Shown here: positions 20,724 through 31,863 of the stretch, piece by piece
Layout: each line of letters opens with the position of its first letter
How positions within the stretch are numbered: position 1 is the stretch's first letter
From: Nostoc sp. S13
GTDB taxonomy: Bacteria > Cyanobacteriota > Cyanobacteriia > Cyanobacteriales > Nostocaceae
Length of the DNA stretch: 64,000 bases
Direction: 5' to 3'
Assembly (NCBI RefSeq): GCF_029379315.1
Contig: NZ_JAQYWQ010000001.1
Location: 62,001 to 126,000, forward strand
The notes under the pieces: model-generated
Told to the model about the DNA's origin: nothing
Databases searched by the model: none
Seen by the model: the letters and a program-made list of their open reading frames with translations, nothing else
Made by a program: the position numbers and the translations under genes

Positions 20724-21152
20724 CTAGGCTACCTGATTACGCTCAATTGCCAATTTGATTTCATTGCGATGAGCTTCTGCATATACCCAAGCATTAACTA
20801 AATCTGTAGCTGTAATGGTTGGATAGCTTGTCAAAAGGTCAGCATCACTATATCCAAGACGGCGAGCTTCCACAAGTACCCATATGGGAATACGAGTTTT
20901 AGCGATGCGAGCCTCTCCACCACACACTCTAGGAGTTTTCTCAATTCCTTGCCAATTGTTGCCGAGACTTTGAGCAAGTATAGCAGTGGACAGATAGCTT
21001 AGGACATTCGCAAATCTTTAAGAGAACGGCTGTCACAGCTATCTATAACAGACTTGTCCTAACCATTATGGCAGCTGCTATAACTGTATAGCCTGCAATT
21101 TTTCACCAGGACTGAGGGCAACAAGTTGTTGTTCTAACTCTTTGAGTGTCAC
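20724..21152 (-). pseudogene. DUF433 antitoxin interrupted by a 100-bp MITE
   Basis: N-part VTLKELEQQLVALSPGEKLQAIQL and C-part LAQSLGNNWQGIEKTPRVCGGEARIAKTRIPIWVLVEARRLGYSDADLL join in frame after removal of 20981-21080 plus one TA. Confidence 0.85.
20981..21080. mobile_element. 100-bp MITE, TA target duplication, inside the antitoxin gene
   Basis: Ends TAGCAGTGGACAGATAGCTTAGGACA and (reverse complement) TAGCAGCTGCCATAATGGTTAGGACA, 19/26 identical; flanked by TA at 20979-20980 and 21081-21082. Confidence 0.85.
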
Positions 21153-21204
21153 GAATGTAAATCCTCTGATGTTTTGTCAGCTACATTTACAATTTTATCG
21201 ATTA

Positions 21205-21430
21205 CTAAGTACAACATTTCATTAATTCATAGCAAATTCTCCGCGTCCCTCCGCGCTTCCCTCTGCGCCACGGCAGTCGCTACAACGGGGGGAACCCCCC
21301 TTCGGGTTCACCAGTCGCCTACGGCGGGAAACCCGCCTACAGCGCTGGATTCACCGCAACGCGCTGCCTCCACTTTGCGTTTAAATTTCAACCCTCAATT
21401 CGCCACGATTTTACGCAAACCTGTACTTAG
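21205..21430. repeat. 226-bp dispersed repeat, copy 1, ends CTAAGTACA/TGTACTTAG
   Basis: Near-identical to 51959-52184; perfect 9-bp terminal inverted repeat; reaches the leuS stop codon. Confidence 0.8.
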
Positions 21431-24072
21431 CTGACTACAAAATTCACCAGCTTTCCAAGCACCACAATTACCTTTTTAATCTCTTTCCCTTCGATGTAAC
21501 GCTGGGCAATTTCTGATTCACGGGCATACTTCTCCTGTGCTGCTGCATCTGATTGCGCTGGCACTTGAATCGCGCCGCGAGTTTTACCATTGATCTGAAT
21601 TACCAAAGGAATTTCATCAGCTACCAAAGCAGCAGGGTCAAATGATGGCCAAGTTTGAGTGTGAACTGAATCACTTTCAGCCAATAAATGCCATAATTCA
21701 TCAGCAATGTGTGGTGCAAAGGGTGCTAGTAACACCACCAAAGCCCGAATACCTTCTGCATAAATTGGTGAATTTTTCCCGTCGGCATCAGTTAGGGCAT
21801 TACTCAACTTCATCAATTCGGAAATAGCTGTGTTGAATTGATATTCATCTTCCACATCTTCTGTCACCGCTTGAATAGCCGTGTGAATCGCCCGCCGCAA
21901 CTCCTTTTCTGCCTTAGTTAAATCAGATTGGGCTTTCTTACGGGATACCCCAGCCTTTACATAATCTGTCACCAAACGCCAAACCCGATTTAAAAAGCGG
22001 AATTGTCCTTCCACATCGGCTTCATCCCATTCCAGGTCTTTTTCTGGCGGCGCTTTGAACAAGATAAACATCCGCGCTGTATCTACACCGTATTTGGAAA
22101 TTACATCTTCTGGTGCTACACCGTTGCCCTTTGATTTAGACATAGTGGCGTAGAGACGTTGCAATGGTTCACCTGTATCGGGGTCACGGGGATCGGCTGG
22201 ATTTACCAAATTAGAAGGAATCCATTTATCTTTCCCGCCCTTGTTGGGATTTAGGTAAGTTAAACCCTGTACCATACCTTGAGTTAACAGGCGTTGGAAG
22301 GGTTCGTCAAAGTTCAATAATCCTCTGTCCCGCAACACCTTAGTAAAGAAGCGCGAATACAACAAATGCAAAATCGCGTGTTCAATCCCACCTACGTACT
22401 GATTAACTGGCATCCAGTCATTGATTTTACTGGAATCGAAAACCTGTTGTTCATTCTTAGCGTCAGGGAAGCGCAAGAAATACCAGGAGGAATCAATAAA
22501 AGTATCCATCGTGTCGGTTTCCCGCTTCGCCGGAGTACTGCAAGTTGGACAAGGCACATTTACCCAGCTTTCCAACTGAGTCAAGGGTGAACCGCCACGT
22601 CCAGTAAATTCCACCTCTTCCGGCAACTGTACTGGCAAATCTTTGTCAGGCACAGGCACTATCCCACAGTTGGGACAGTGAATTACAGGTATCGGTGCGC
22701 CCCAGTAACGCTGCCGCGAAATTAACCAATCCCGCAAGCGATATTGCACGCGCACTTTACCAAAACCTTGTTGTTCGGCATATTCAATTATTGCTTGTTT
22801 AGCATCTGTGGAAGCCATACCAGTAAAAACCCCAGAATTAATTAAAATTCCTGGTTCAGTATATGCCTGGTTATATTCAATTTGGATGATTTGTGTAACT
22901 TCATCTATCTCTGATGTTGGAGTTAAGTCAAAATCTGCAACATCATCTGGGGAAGCAATCACAAAATCAACTGGCAAATCGTAATTTTTGGCAAACTTAA
23001 AATCCCGGATATCGTGTGCTGGTACACCCATCACTGCCCCAGTACCATACTCATACAGTACATAGTCAGCAATCCAAATAGGCACTTCTTCCCGTGTAAA
23101 CGGGTTAATTGCCACCCCACCTGTGGAGATACCCCGCTTAGGTTTGTCTTCAGAGGTACGTTCCAACTCACTTTGATTGGAAACTTCTTTAATAAAGGTT
23201 TCTACTGCTGCTTGTTGTTCTTTTGTGGTGACGCGGTTTGTTAAGGGATGTTCTGGTGCTAAGACTAGGTAGCTAACACCATAAACGGTATCTGGGCGTG
23301 TGGTATAGACACCGATTTTTTCATCTATCCCAATAATGGGAAATTCTAAGTAAGCGCCTGTAGATTTACCAATCCAGTTTGCCTGCATCAACTTGACGCG
23401 TTCCGGCCAACCTGTCAACTTATGCAAGTCATTGAGCAATTCTTCTGCGTAGTCGGTAATCTTGAAAAACCACTGCCGCAATAATTTACGCTCAACTATT
23501 GCCCCACTGCGCCAAGAACGTCCTTCGTTATCAACTTGCTCATTTGCCAGTACAGTTTGGTCAATGGGGTCCCAGTTTACAGCTGCTTCTTTTTGGTAAG
23601 CTAACCCCGCTTGCAAAAACTGCAAGAAAATCCATTGTGTCCATTTGTAATAATCAGGTGAACAGGTAGCAAGTTCGCATTCCCAATCGATGGATAAACC
23701 AAGACGCTGCAATTGCTGCCGCATCTGGGCAATATTTTGATAAGTCCACTTTGCTGGCGGTACACCACGGTCAATGGCGGCATTTTCTGCTGGCAAGCCA
23801 AAGGCATCCCAACCCATTGGGTGTATTACCCGATACCCTTGCATTCGCTTGAGGCGGGCAATCACATCTGTAATCGTATAATTACGGACGTGACCCATGT
23901 GTAGGCTGCCCGATGGATAAGGAAACATGGATAAAGCGTAAAATTTTGGCTTGTTACTAGCTGTCGGTATCTTATCTAAGCCAAGTTCTACCCATGTTTT
24001 TTGCCATTTTTCCTCAATTGCTGCTGGGTTATATCGAGAATCAACAGAATGACCTATTTCCAATGCTTTCAT
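21427..24072 (-). CDS. leuS: leucyl-tRNA synthetase
   Basis: [23 protein letters not shown] (HIGH), [16 protein letters not shown] (KMSKS), full-length 881 aa. Confidence 0.97.
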   Translation of the reverse strand: MKALEIGHSVDSRYNPAAIEEKWQKTWVELGLDKIPTASNKPKFYALSMFPYPSGSLHMGHVRNYTITDVIARLKRMQGYRVIHPMGWDAFGLPAENAAIDRGVPPAKWTYQNIAQMRQQLQRLGLSIDWECELATCSPDYYKWTQWIFLQFLQAGLAYQKEAAVNWDPIDQTVLANEQVDNEGRSWRSGAIVERKLLRQWFFKITDYAEELLNDLHKLTGWPERVKLMQANWIGKSTGAYLEFPIIGIDEKIGVYTTRPDTVYGVSYLVLAPEHPLTNRVTTKEQQAAVETFIKEVSNQSELERTSEDKPKRGISTGGVAINPFTREEVPIWIADYVLYEYGTGAVMGVPAHDIRDFKFAKNYDLPVDFVIASPDDVADFDLTPTSEIDEVTQIIQIEYNQAYTEPGILINSGVFTGMASTDAKQAIIEYAEQQGFGKVRVQYRLRDWLISRQRYWGAPIPVIHCPNCGIVPVPDKDLPVQLPEEVEFTGRGGSPLTQLESWVNVPCPTCSTPAKRETDTMDTFIDSSWYFLRFPDAKNEQQVFDSSKINDWMPVNQYVGGIEHAILHLLYSRFFTKVLRDRGLLNFDEPFQRLLTQGMVQGLTYLNPNKGGKDKWIPSNLVNPADPRDPDTGEPLQRLYATMSKSKGNGVAPEDVISKYGVDTARMFILFKAPPEKDLEWDEADVEGQFRFLNRVWRLVTDYVKAGVSRKKAQSDLTKAEKELRRAIHTAIQAVTEDVEDEYQFNTAISELMKLSNALTDADGKNSPIYAEGIRALVVLLAPFAPHIADELWHLLAESDSVHTQTWPSFDPAALVADEIPLVIQINGKTRGAIQVPAQSDAAAQEKYARESEIAQRYIEGKEIKKVIVVLGKLVNFVVS

Positions 24073-25126
24073 GCCTGTTACACTTTACTGCTACTAAATT
24101 TCTAGTATTTACACTTATTAGTACATTTAAACTACTATTTTGAGGGAATTATCTGTCTAGTAATTTTCTAATTTGATTTATAAAATAAATTTACTATGTC
24201 TGTTTATTTTCTATTTCTCTCTATCTTATATCCCGAAAGTTCTTAGAGTATTAGTCTAAGAACTTTGACTATATACTCCCCATGAAAATAGACATAAAAA
24301 AAGTTCTCAGGCTTAGGATGCCAGGAACAGTTTGTATTCGGGTCGGAAACTGATTTACTGGTTTACCAGTCTGATCGCTATTTCAAGGTGCATCTTAACC
24401 TTGTGTAAGTTAAGCAGGTTCTGTTGGTCATATCGGTAACATTAGTGAAAAGTTAAGCCTGTGAGTCTTTTGTCAAGTATTCGTGGCAATTTCAGGCGAA
24501 GTTAGTTTTGTCAACAGTAATTAAATTTAGCTTCTTACTGAGTTTTGAGAACAAGGGTAAACAATGCTTTTAAATATGATACGTAGGCATCGCTGACTTA
24601 AAAATTGTGTTTCTAACCCCGATTTTTGATAATTTTTTAAGTACTATTGCTTATTGACAAAAAATAGTTTGTAATCTTAACTTGTCACCAATATGCTAAA
24701 CCTGCGAACGAGAAATATGATGTAGTCAGCGAGGAAGCTCTGATCTGAGGTTGACAGCAGGATTGCTGGTACACAAAGAGTTAAAGGTCAAAATATAGAA
24801 AAAAAATTAAGAATGTGATTAAATATCATAACAATCATTTTGAGTCGCATCTCTAGCTCAGAATAAAAAGAAAGGGATTCAGGGATTGACTGAGCAGGTT
24901 ATGCTCTATCCTGGCAACAGGAGGATACTCAAGGTCTACCAACAGTCGCAAGAATAGTAGTGGTGCATTCCAGTTATGTGGGCGATGTCTAACGATAAGC
25001 CCTTGAGGTTTGGGGGTGACGCTCATTTATCGCTACCGCTTGCGCTAACCACGGGAACCACCATCGCTCTTAGCATCTCCCAAGGGGAGAAGACTACGAC
25101 CCACTCACCGCTACGCGTCTACGCAT

Positions 25127-26255
25127 AAAAAAACCCCCAGTGGGTGTTAGCCAACCAGGGGAGCTAGTTATCAGGGTGCATCTACCAATTAAATGTTCTC
25201 AGGTTGAACACCATACTCCGGATAAATTTGTACAACCGTCAGTTATTTTTTTAAATAAAAAACCCCAGTGAGCGTTAGCCAACCAGGGGAGTGAGTTATC
25301 AGGGTGCATCTACTAATAATCTTTTCTAAGGCAAATGGGTAGCTACCGGATAAAGTAGCAAAGGTTGAAGTTGTTATTCTTTATCAGAGAAAAACCTCAG
25401 AGGGGTTAGTTATCAGGACAGACTTACCAATCAAATGACCGGTGCGTTGCCTTAAAAAATGGGTGTGTCAGATATGATTACTGCTTTAGGACTTATGCAG
25501 AAGAGATCCCCCAAACCCCTGAAAAAGTTCGCTCTTAGAGTTCCCTTTTTGAGGGGAGCCAGTGCCTTACTGTTAGCGTAGCGGTAGCAACATAGGAAGG
25601 CGCAGGGTAGGAACTACTGAAAGGATTCCCCGACTTGTCCCCCGACTCTTAAAGCTTGCTAGCAAGAGCGTGTTTGAACAGGAGAAGCAACTGGCGTGGA
25701 CTTATTCAGATATAGATTTCAGGTTTTCAGTGCCTAAGTTTTGTACTTATTGAGTAATAAAAAAACCCCCAGTGGGTTTTAGCCAACCAGGGGAGCTAGT
25801 TATCAGGGTGCATCTACCAATTAAATGTTCTAGGTTTAACCACCATGCTCCGGATAAATTTATTAAAAAATTAATTCTTGTCGTGTGTCAAAAAAACAAG
25901 AGCGGATATTAACTGAATTAGGGGAGTTAAAGATCAAGGTACATCCATCAATTATTGAACCTGGGATGACTACAAGTCACGAGTGTGCGGCTTGTAAAAA
26001 TCAAGTATTCTAGGGTTAAGCACTATTTTCTGGTACGAGAATATCTGCGTCAGAAGTTGCTGTTGTTTGCCAAAATTGAAAAAAACCCCCAGTGGGTGTT
26101 AGCCAACTAGGGGAGTTGAAGATCAAGGTGCATCTACCAATTAAGTGTTCTAGTCTTAAGTAATCCGATCCGGATAAAGTTGTAAAGGCAGAAAAAGCAA
26201 AACAACTAGAATCAGAAACATTCAGGGGTGGGATGCATCTAAGTTATCAGAGGGA
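25127..26255 (+). ncRNA. nsiR1: tandem/dispersed repeat array upstream of hetF, probable NsiR1 small-RNA array (about 6-7 units, several degenerate)
   Basis: Repeated block (A)nCCCC(C)AGTG(G/A)G..TTAGCCAACCAGGGG..TTATCAGGGTGCATCTACCAATTAAATGTTCT at 25127, 25257, 25757 and 26081, degenerate at about 25390, 25890 and 26222. TCCGGA follows at 25217, 25849 and 26169 (ACCGGA at 25345). Position upstream of hetF as known for NsiR1. Confidence 0.8.
25217..25222 (+). promoter_or_regulatory. DIF+-type TCCGGA motif of the repeat array (others at 25849-25854 and 26169-26174)
   Basis: TCCGGA lies about 35-40 nt before the start of the next repeat body, matching the -35 position of DIF+ promoters. Confidence 0.65.
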
Positions 26256-26318
26256 GCGAAAAATCGACTTGAAACTTTCGCGTTTCAAACCAGATTTAGG
26301 AGGCGGACAGGAGAAACT

Positions 26319-28844
26319 GTGACTCAGGAATTCCACATTTCGGTAACTCCTGTAGGGCAAAATGACTACTTGGTGCGGACGGAACAAGTTGCGCCGGGAG
26401 TACCGTTGGCAGAAGAATTGGTGACTTGGCCTGTAGCTGATTGGTTGATCGCTGCTGGGCATTTGATGAATGATCCGTTGAAGTCGGTGTTGCAGGGAGA
26501 TATATTCGCCTCTGGCGGGAATGAAAGCGATATCGCCAGAAACTCTGTAAATTTGGTGGCGTTAGGTCAACTATTTTATAACGCCCTGTTTCAAGGCACT
26601 CTCAGAGATAGTTGGATTACTGCCCAAGGTATTGCCCAAAACCACCAACAAGTACTACGCTTACGGTTGGGGCTAAAAGATATTAGATTAGCTCGTCTGC
26701 CTTGGGAAGTGATGCACGCAGGCGATCGCCCTCTGGCTACTGGGCCTTATATCGCTTTTTCTCGCTTCCAAAGTGGAATTTTGGGGGCTTCCCCTTTGCG
26801 ATCCCTGCGGGGGGCTACGCCTACGCCAAATATGCCCACACCACGAGAAGAAGGTGGTGTGAAAGTATTGATGGTAATTGCTTCTCCCTCCGATCAAGTC
26901 CGTCTTGACTTACTGAAACAGGAAGCGATCAAACTGCAAGCAGAACTTCACCGTGTACCACGACTTGCTGAAGGTAGCAATCGTTTCCCAGAAATTGAAC
27001 TCACTGTCTTAGACCAACCAGGACGGGAAGAACTGACGCAAGCTCTAGAACAAGGTAGATACCACGTTCTACACTACTCTGGTCATAGTAACTTCGGCTC
27101 TAATGGCGGAGAAATTTATCTTGCTAGTCGCAGAACTGGCTTAACGGAAATCTTAACTGGGGACGATCTGGCAGGTTTGCTCGTCAACAATAACATCCAA
27201 ATGGCAGTGTTTAACTCCTGCTTGGGGGCGTACACAGCTGCGTCTGATGCCTCTGGAGATACTGGCGAACGAAACCTGGCAGAAAGTCTGGTGAAGCGCG
27301 GAATTAGCAGCGTTTTGGCTATGTCAGAACGGATTCCTGATGAAGTGGCGCTGACACTCACACAATTGTTTTACCGTAACTTGAGTCAGGGATATCCAGT
27401 AGATTTGTGCGTAAGTCGGGTGCGCCAAGGATTAATTTCTGCCTATGGTTCTCATCAGATGTACTGGGCATTACCGATTTTATATCTCCAGCGAGAATTT
27501 GACGGTTTCTTGAGCCAGGAAACTGACTTATCCGAAAGTGCAGAGTTGCTGAATCAGTATAGTTCGCCTTTAGGGGCAACTTCTACGATGTACTCTAGTA
27601 TGGCAGATGATTCCGAGATGCCTTTAGGAATGGAGGAAATGATTCCTTCTGGTTTGACACCTGACTCTTCTGGGTTGGACTGGCTAGGTGAAGATACTTG
27701 GGGCGATCTCGTTGATGAAATTGAGTATGATGACCCAAGTTATGAAGAAGATTCTGCTATAGTTTCGGATTTGTTTCGTCAGCTAGATAACCAAAAAGCT
27801 CCAACTGAACTGGATCAACAAATTCACGAAAATAGTCTTCAGCAAAGGCAGGTTTCAGAGGAAATAACTTCTTTGCAAGAACAAGCAGATTTGTGGGGAG
27901 AAGCCCCAGCACCACCACCTCAAGTTGCTGGGAACTTTGCAGGAAATTGGCAAAATTCTGATTTTTCGCATAGGCGTAGCCCGCCGCAGGCATCGCAACC
28001 AGCCCCAGCAAGAAATCGTACCCGTCACCGCAAATTATGGCCAATTGTTGGCATTGTGGGAATTAGTGCATTAGCAGCTGCGATCGGTTTAAATTGGTGG
28101 TGGCAAAATCGACACCAAGTAACTCTGCCTAATATCCCAGTAATTCCCAGTCAGTCTCTACCCATTCAAAAGCAGCAAAATATCGATTTACAGACAGCAC
28201 AAACTGGAATTGTCGCCGCCACCGCTACGGAAAAATTGAGCCAGGGCGACTTGCAAGGTGGGTTGTTAGCTGTAGAAGAACTACTTAATCGTGGCGCACT
28301 GGCTGCGGCTGATACTGCCCTGAAACTGATTCCCAATAAACAAGCTGATCAGCCATCTGTGAACTTTTACAAGGGACGATTAGCTTGGCAATCTATCCAA
28401 ACTGGAGACAATAACTATAGCGTCGATGATGCCCGCCGTTACTGGGAAACTGCTGCAAAAGCTAAACCAGAATCGCTTTTGTATAATAATGCTTTGGGAT
28501 TTGCCTACTACACAGAAGGCAATCTAAATCGAGCCAATGATTCTTGGTTCAAGGCTTTGAATTTAGCTCTCAAAGAACAGAAGACAGACTCAACATCTAC
28601 AGTACCTAAAGATGCTTTAACTTCCTATGCTGGGTTAGCTCTGGGACTGTATAAATCTGCACTTAGTCAATCTAGTGGTAAGCAGACACAATATCTGAAT
28701 GAAGCGATCAAGTTGCGGCAATTGGTTCTGAAGTCTGATTCAGTAAATTTCCAGGTAGATAAATTAGCTAAAAATTGGCTGTGGACGGAGAAGGCGATCG
28801 CAGATTGGCGATCGCTCCTTCAGGAAAAAGGTGAAGAACAGTAA
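26319..28844 (+). CDS. hetF: HetF, CHAT-domain caspase-like heterocyst differentiation protein
   Basis: VTPVGQNDYLVRTEQVAPGVPLAEELVTWPV, CHAT core YHVLHYSGHSNFG and VFNSCLGAY, TM segment and TPR-like C-terminus; NsiR1-like array upstream. Confidence 0.9.
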   Translation: MTQEFHISVTPVGQNDYLVRTEQVAPGVPLAEELVTWPVADWLIAAGHLMNDPLKSVLQGDIFASGGNESDIARNSVNLVALGQLFYNALFQGTLRDSWITAQGIAQNHQQVLRLRLGLKDIRLARLPWEVMHAGDRPLATGPYIAFSRFQSGILGASPLRSLRGATPTPNMPTPREEGGVKVLMVIASPSDQVRLDLLKQEAIKLQAELHRVPRLAEGSNRFPEIELTVLDQPGREELTQALEQGRYHVLHYSGHSNFGSNGGEIYLASRRTGLTEILTGDDLAGLLVNNNIQMAVFNSCLGAYTAASDASGDTGERNLAESLVKRGISSVLAMSERIPDEVALTLTQLFYRNLSQGYPVDLCVSRVRQGLISAYGSHQMYWALPILYLQREFDGFLSQETDLSESAELLNQYSSPLGATSTMYSSMADDSEMPLGMEEMIPSGLTPDSSGLDWLGEDTWGDLVDEIEYDDPSYEEDSAIVSDLFRQLDNQKAPTELDQQIHENSLQQRQVSEEITSLQEQADLWGEAPAPPPQVAGNFAGNWQNSDFSHRRSPPQASQPAPARNRTRHRKLWPIVGIVGISALAAAIGLNWWWQNRHQVTLPNIPVIPSQSLPIQKQQNIDLQTAQTGIVAATATEKLSQGDLQGGLLAVEELLNRGALAAADTALKLIPNKQADQPSVNFYKGRLAWQSIQTGDNNYSVDDARRYWETAAKAKPESLLYNNALGFAYYTEGNLNRANDSWFKALNLALKEQKTDSTSTVPKDALTSYAGLALGLYKSALSQSSGKQTQYLNEAIKLRQLVLKSDSVNFQVDKLAKNWLWTEKAIADWRSLLQEKGEEQ
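26798..26826. repeat. dispersed palindromic repeat inside hetF (copy 1)
   Basis: gcgatccctgcggggggctacgcctacgc; related intergenic copies at about 19809, 35499 and 59443. Confidence 0.75.
27968..27996. repeat. dispersed palindromic repeat inside hetF (copy 2, opposite orientation)
   Basis: gcataggcgtagcccgccgcaggcatcgc. Confidence 0.75.
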
Positions 28845-28987
28845 TCGTAATTCGTTGCAAGTGAAAAGGGCGGTTAGAAACCGCGTCTACACAGGCAAAA
28901 CCCACGGAGGTGGGTTTCAATCCCACAATTTTTCCTTAGTCCCCGGAGGCGGACTTTGTTTGTATAGCCGCGAATTCCATTCGCCTT

Positions 28988-29251
28988 TTATTTATTGCCT
29001 TGAAACTGCTTAATAATATTGCCAATTAAAGGCAACTGTTCCAGTACCATTTTTGTTAAATCTACAAAAGATTTTTCAGATAGGCAGTTATCTTGGCAAA
29101 GTTGCAGAACGCCTATTAAAACGATAAATATTGCTATGCCAATAATTGTTAAAGCTAGATAATGAAATGGTAGCGAACCACCAAAAAATGCAATTAGACA
29201 AAATACAACTACAAATAAATAGAACATAGCAGCTACATTACGGTTGCTCAA
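28988..29251 (-). CDS. small membrane protein of unknown function
   Basis: 87 aa with two hydrophobic helices (AMFYLFVVVFCLIAFFGG, LALTIIGIAIFIVLIGVL). Confidence 0.55.
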   Translation of the reverse strand: MSNRNVAAMFYLFVVVFCLIAFFGGSLPFHYLALTIIGIAIFIVLIGVLQLCQDNCLSEKSFVDLTKMVLEQLPLIGNIIKQFQGNK

Positions 29252-29318
29252 CTGTCTTTTGGGTGTTTAAACAAAAACCAAAGCCATAAAGATTAAAATT
29301 TAAACATTGGTGTACCTT

Positions 29319-30857
29319 TTAATTTATTAAATTTGACACAAGTTGAATCAGGGGAATACGAATAATAAACTCAGCACCAACTCCTGGTTGGGAAATGCAT
29401 TCTAAAGAACCACCATGTTTTTGTGTGATAATTTGGTAACTAATAGCCAGTCCCATCCCTGTACCTTGTCCAACAGGCTTGGTTGTGAAAAAGGGATTAA
29501 ATATTTGCTTTAAAGTATCTTCTGGTATCCCTAGTCCATTGTCGGCAATGCTAATAGTGACTTGATCTGGTTCCAGTAATTGGGTGCGAATATAAATTCG
29601 GGGATTATCTATTATATTGATTTTTTTTGTTGTCCATCGACCTCTAAGGGCTGAATCTTCTAAAGCATCAAGCGCATTCACTAAAATATTCAGAAATACT
29701 TGGTTTAACTGCCCAGGATAGCATTCAACTAAGGGGAGGCTACCGTATTCTTTGATCACTTCAATTTGCAGGCGCTGGTTAGTAGGGTTGAGGCGGCTTT
29801 GAATGATCATTATCGTACTATCAATTCCCTCATTAATATCAACTGCTTTCATTGAAGCTTCGTCTAAGCGTGAGAAAGTCCGCAGGGAAAGAACAATATC
29901 TCGAATCCGCTCTGCCCCCATGAGCATCGATTTGAATAATTTGGGAAAGTCTGACCTTAAAAAATCTAGTTCAATGAGATTTGTAAACTCCTCAATTGCC
30001 TTGACTGATTGGGGATAATGTCTTTGGTAAATATCTAATAGTGAAAATAAATTTTGGGTGTATTCATCAACCGATTTTAGATTGCCGTAAATAAAGCTAA
30101 CTGGGTTGTTAATTTCATGGGCAATTCCACCTACTAATTGCCCCAAACTGACCATTTTCTCATTTTGAATTAACTGAGCTTGAGCCAGCTGTAACTCTTT
30201 GAGAGTTGTGGCGAGTTCATCTTTCTGACTTTGAGTTTGTTTGAGTAATTCTGCTTGCTGTAATGCTACACCTAGCTGAGAAGCAATTTGGCTAAATATA
30301 TATACTTGATCTGTTTGCCATTTTCGAGGTGCATCGTTTTGGTAAACTGCTAGCAGTCCCCAAAGTTGTTGACTTTGATAAATAGCAGTAATCACGTAAG
30401 CTCTTGCCTGGCATTGCTCTAAAATTTTCAGGTAGCACTTACTAAAGCCAGCACTGTAAACATCGTCACAAACACGATAAGTTTCATTTTGAGAAAAGCG
30501 CCCTCCCTGTGTATCTTGTAAATAAGTATCTGCAATTGGAGGAATAGATAAATTTTTCAAGCTACATTCACTGATATTTTCTCGTAATTGTGGTTGATGC
30601 GCTTGCTGCTGAATTAGAGGCAACCACCCTTGTGCTAAGGATTCAGAGACAACTTTTCCACTCCAATCTGGATTGAAACGATATAAAATTACACGGTCAG
30701 AGTTGAACAATTGCCTAATTTCTTGAGTGGTTGTCTGAAAAATATATTCTAAGTCAAGAGATTGACGGATTTTTTCAACGGTGATCGCAATAATTCTCTG
30801 AGAATCTGAGCCTTGATTCTGAGAAGCCATAATGATACTAGACGCAACAATAATCAA
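29319..30857 (-). CDS. GAF-domain sensor histidine kinase
   Basis: GAF region ([26 protein letters not shown]), H-box [14 protein letters not shown], ATPase [44 protein letters not shown]. Confidence 0.93.
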   Translation of the reverse strand: MIIVASSIIMASQNQGSDSQRIIAITVEKIRQSLDLEYIFQTTTQEIRQLFNSDRVILYRFNPDWSGKVVSESLAQGWLPLIQQQAHQPQLRENISECSLKNLSIPPIADTYLQDTQGGRFSQNETYRVCDDVYSAGFSKCYLKILEQCQARAYVITAIYQSQQLWGLLAVYQNDAPRKWQTDQVYIFSQIASQLGVALQQAELLKQTQSQKDELATTLKELQLAQAQLIQNEKMVSLGQLVGGIAHEINNPVSFIYGNLKSVDEYTQNLFSLLDIYQRHYPQSVKAIEEFTNLIELDFLRSDFPKLFKSMLMGAERIRDIVLSLRTFSRLDEASMKAVDINEGIDSTIMIIQSRLNPTNQRLQIEVIKEYGSLPLVECYPGQLNQVFLNILVNALDALEDSALRGRWTTKKINIIDNPRIYIRTQLLEPDQVTISIADNGLGIPEDTLKQIFNPFFTTKPVGQGTGMGLAISYQIITQKHGGSLECISQPGVGAEFIIRIPLIQLVSNLIN

Positions 30858-31863
30858 CTTTTACTTAGAGTTCCCTTATTTTGTTTCAAAATTAAAATTC
30901 TGTTGGAAAATTGCAGTGTAATTGACTCAGTAAGACTACGGCTGTAAGATATTTGAGTGCGTATATCAGTAGTAGTCATGGTATCGGACTGAGCGATACC
31001 CTTATTTAATTGTATAGGTGCAAGCCTAGTAGCCTGCCAACCCTTGCATTGTTGGGTAACGACTGGAAAAAGGGGTTCATGTTAAAGGGGAAAGGGCTAA
31101 AAATATGAGTCCCATTACCCCTTGCCCTTAAAAGAGCCAAGTTCACCAGAGCCAACTACTAGACCCATTTTGTGATCTATTTGTGGACATTGGGTTAGCC
31201 AATAACCCAATATCCACACCCCACATTTCCGGTAGCATTTACATTCGCGGAGCGTCTCTGAAAGAGAAGTGTGCCAAAGGTATCGCCCAATAATCTCCCG
31301 CCCAACGATGTGCCTGTGGCAGAAATCCCCCATCTTCAAGGGAACACAACAAGGTAATATTTGCACTGGACTGCTGCTGTCTTTGCACCCAAAGGTCAAT
31401 TAACTGTTGCCCAACCGCCACAGGTTAGAAACCTATGGCTAATAGCGAAAATCCTCTTAAGAGGGCTAAATTCTTTCCAGACTTAGGTTTTAGTCTACTT
31501 GAGTGGCTTTGGCTATTGGTTCCTAGAACTTCGAGTTTCAGGCGATCGCAGCTACTAATTGAGAATGCTGCAAGATATCAAAGCAATCTACTATGCTGTG
31601 TAACACTACACGAGCGCTAATAATTTTTACAGGATTTTAAATATAATTTATCATTACCAAAGCTTAAACTCTGACGATTGCCATCCGGCGTTGGGAATTC
31701 TTGGTTGAGCAGAAACTGGATCTGAAGAAAGTGACAACCAATGGACGATCGCTAGTAAATCATCAACTCACTCTGAAGTTGTATTGTTTAACTATTTCAT
31801 AACTGCCTCTCTGATTCGGGAATGCCTTTGCAGACTAACCTTTCAGGCTGCGATTTGTCTAAT

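Noticed and set aside
21174-21434. 86-aa ORF (SLRASLCATAVATTGGTPLRVHQSPTAGNPP)
   Set aside because: Lies within the 226-bp dispersed repeat; translation is a by-product of the repeat.
25127-25160. Reading each repeat unit as a minus-strand intrinsic terminator (hairpin then poly-T)
   Set aside because: The stem is weak in that orientation, and the hetF-linked repeat with TCCGGA spacing fits NsiR1 transcription on the plus strand better.
31115-31421. Two overlapping minus-strand ORFs
   Set aside because: Possibly a frameshifted gene fragment, but no family could be recognised, so not listed as a feature.
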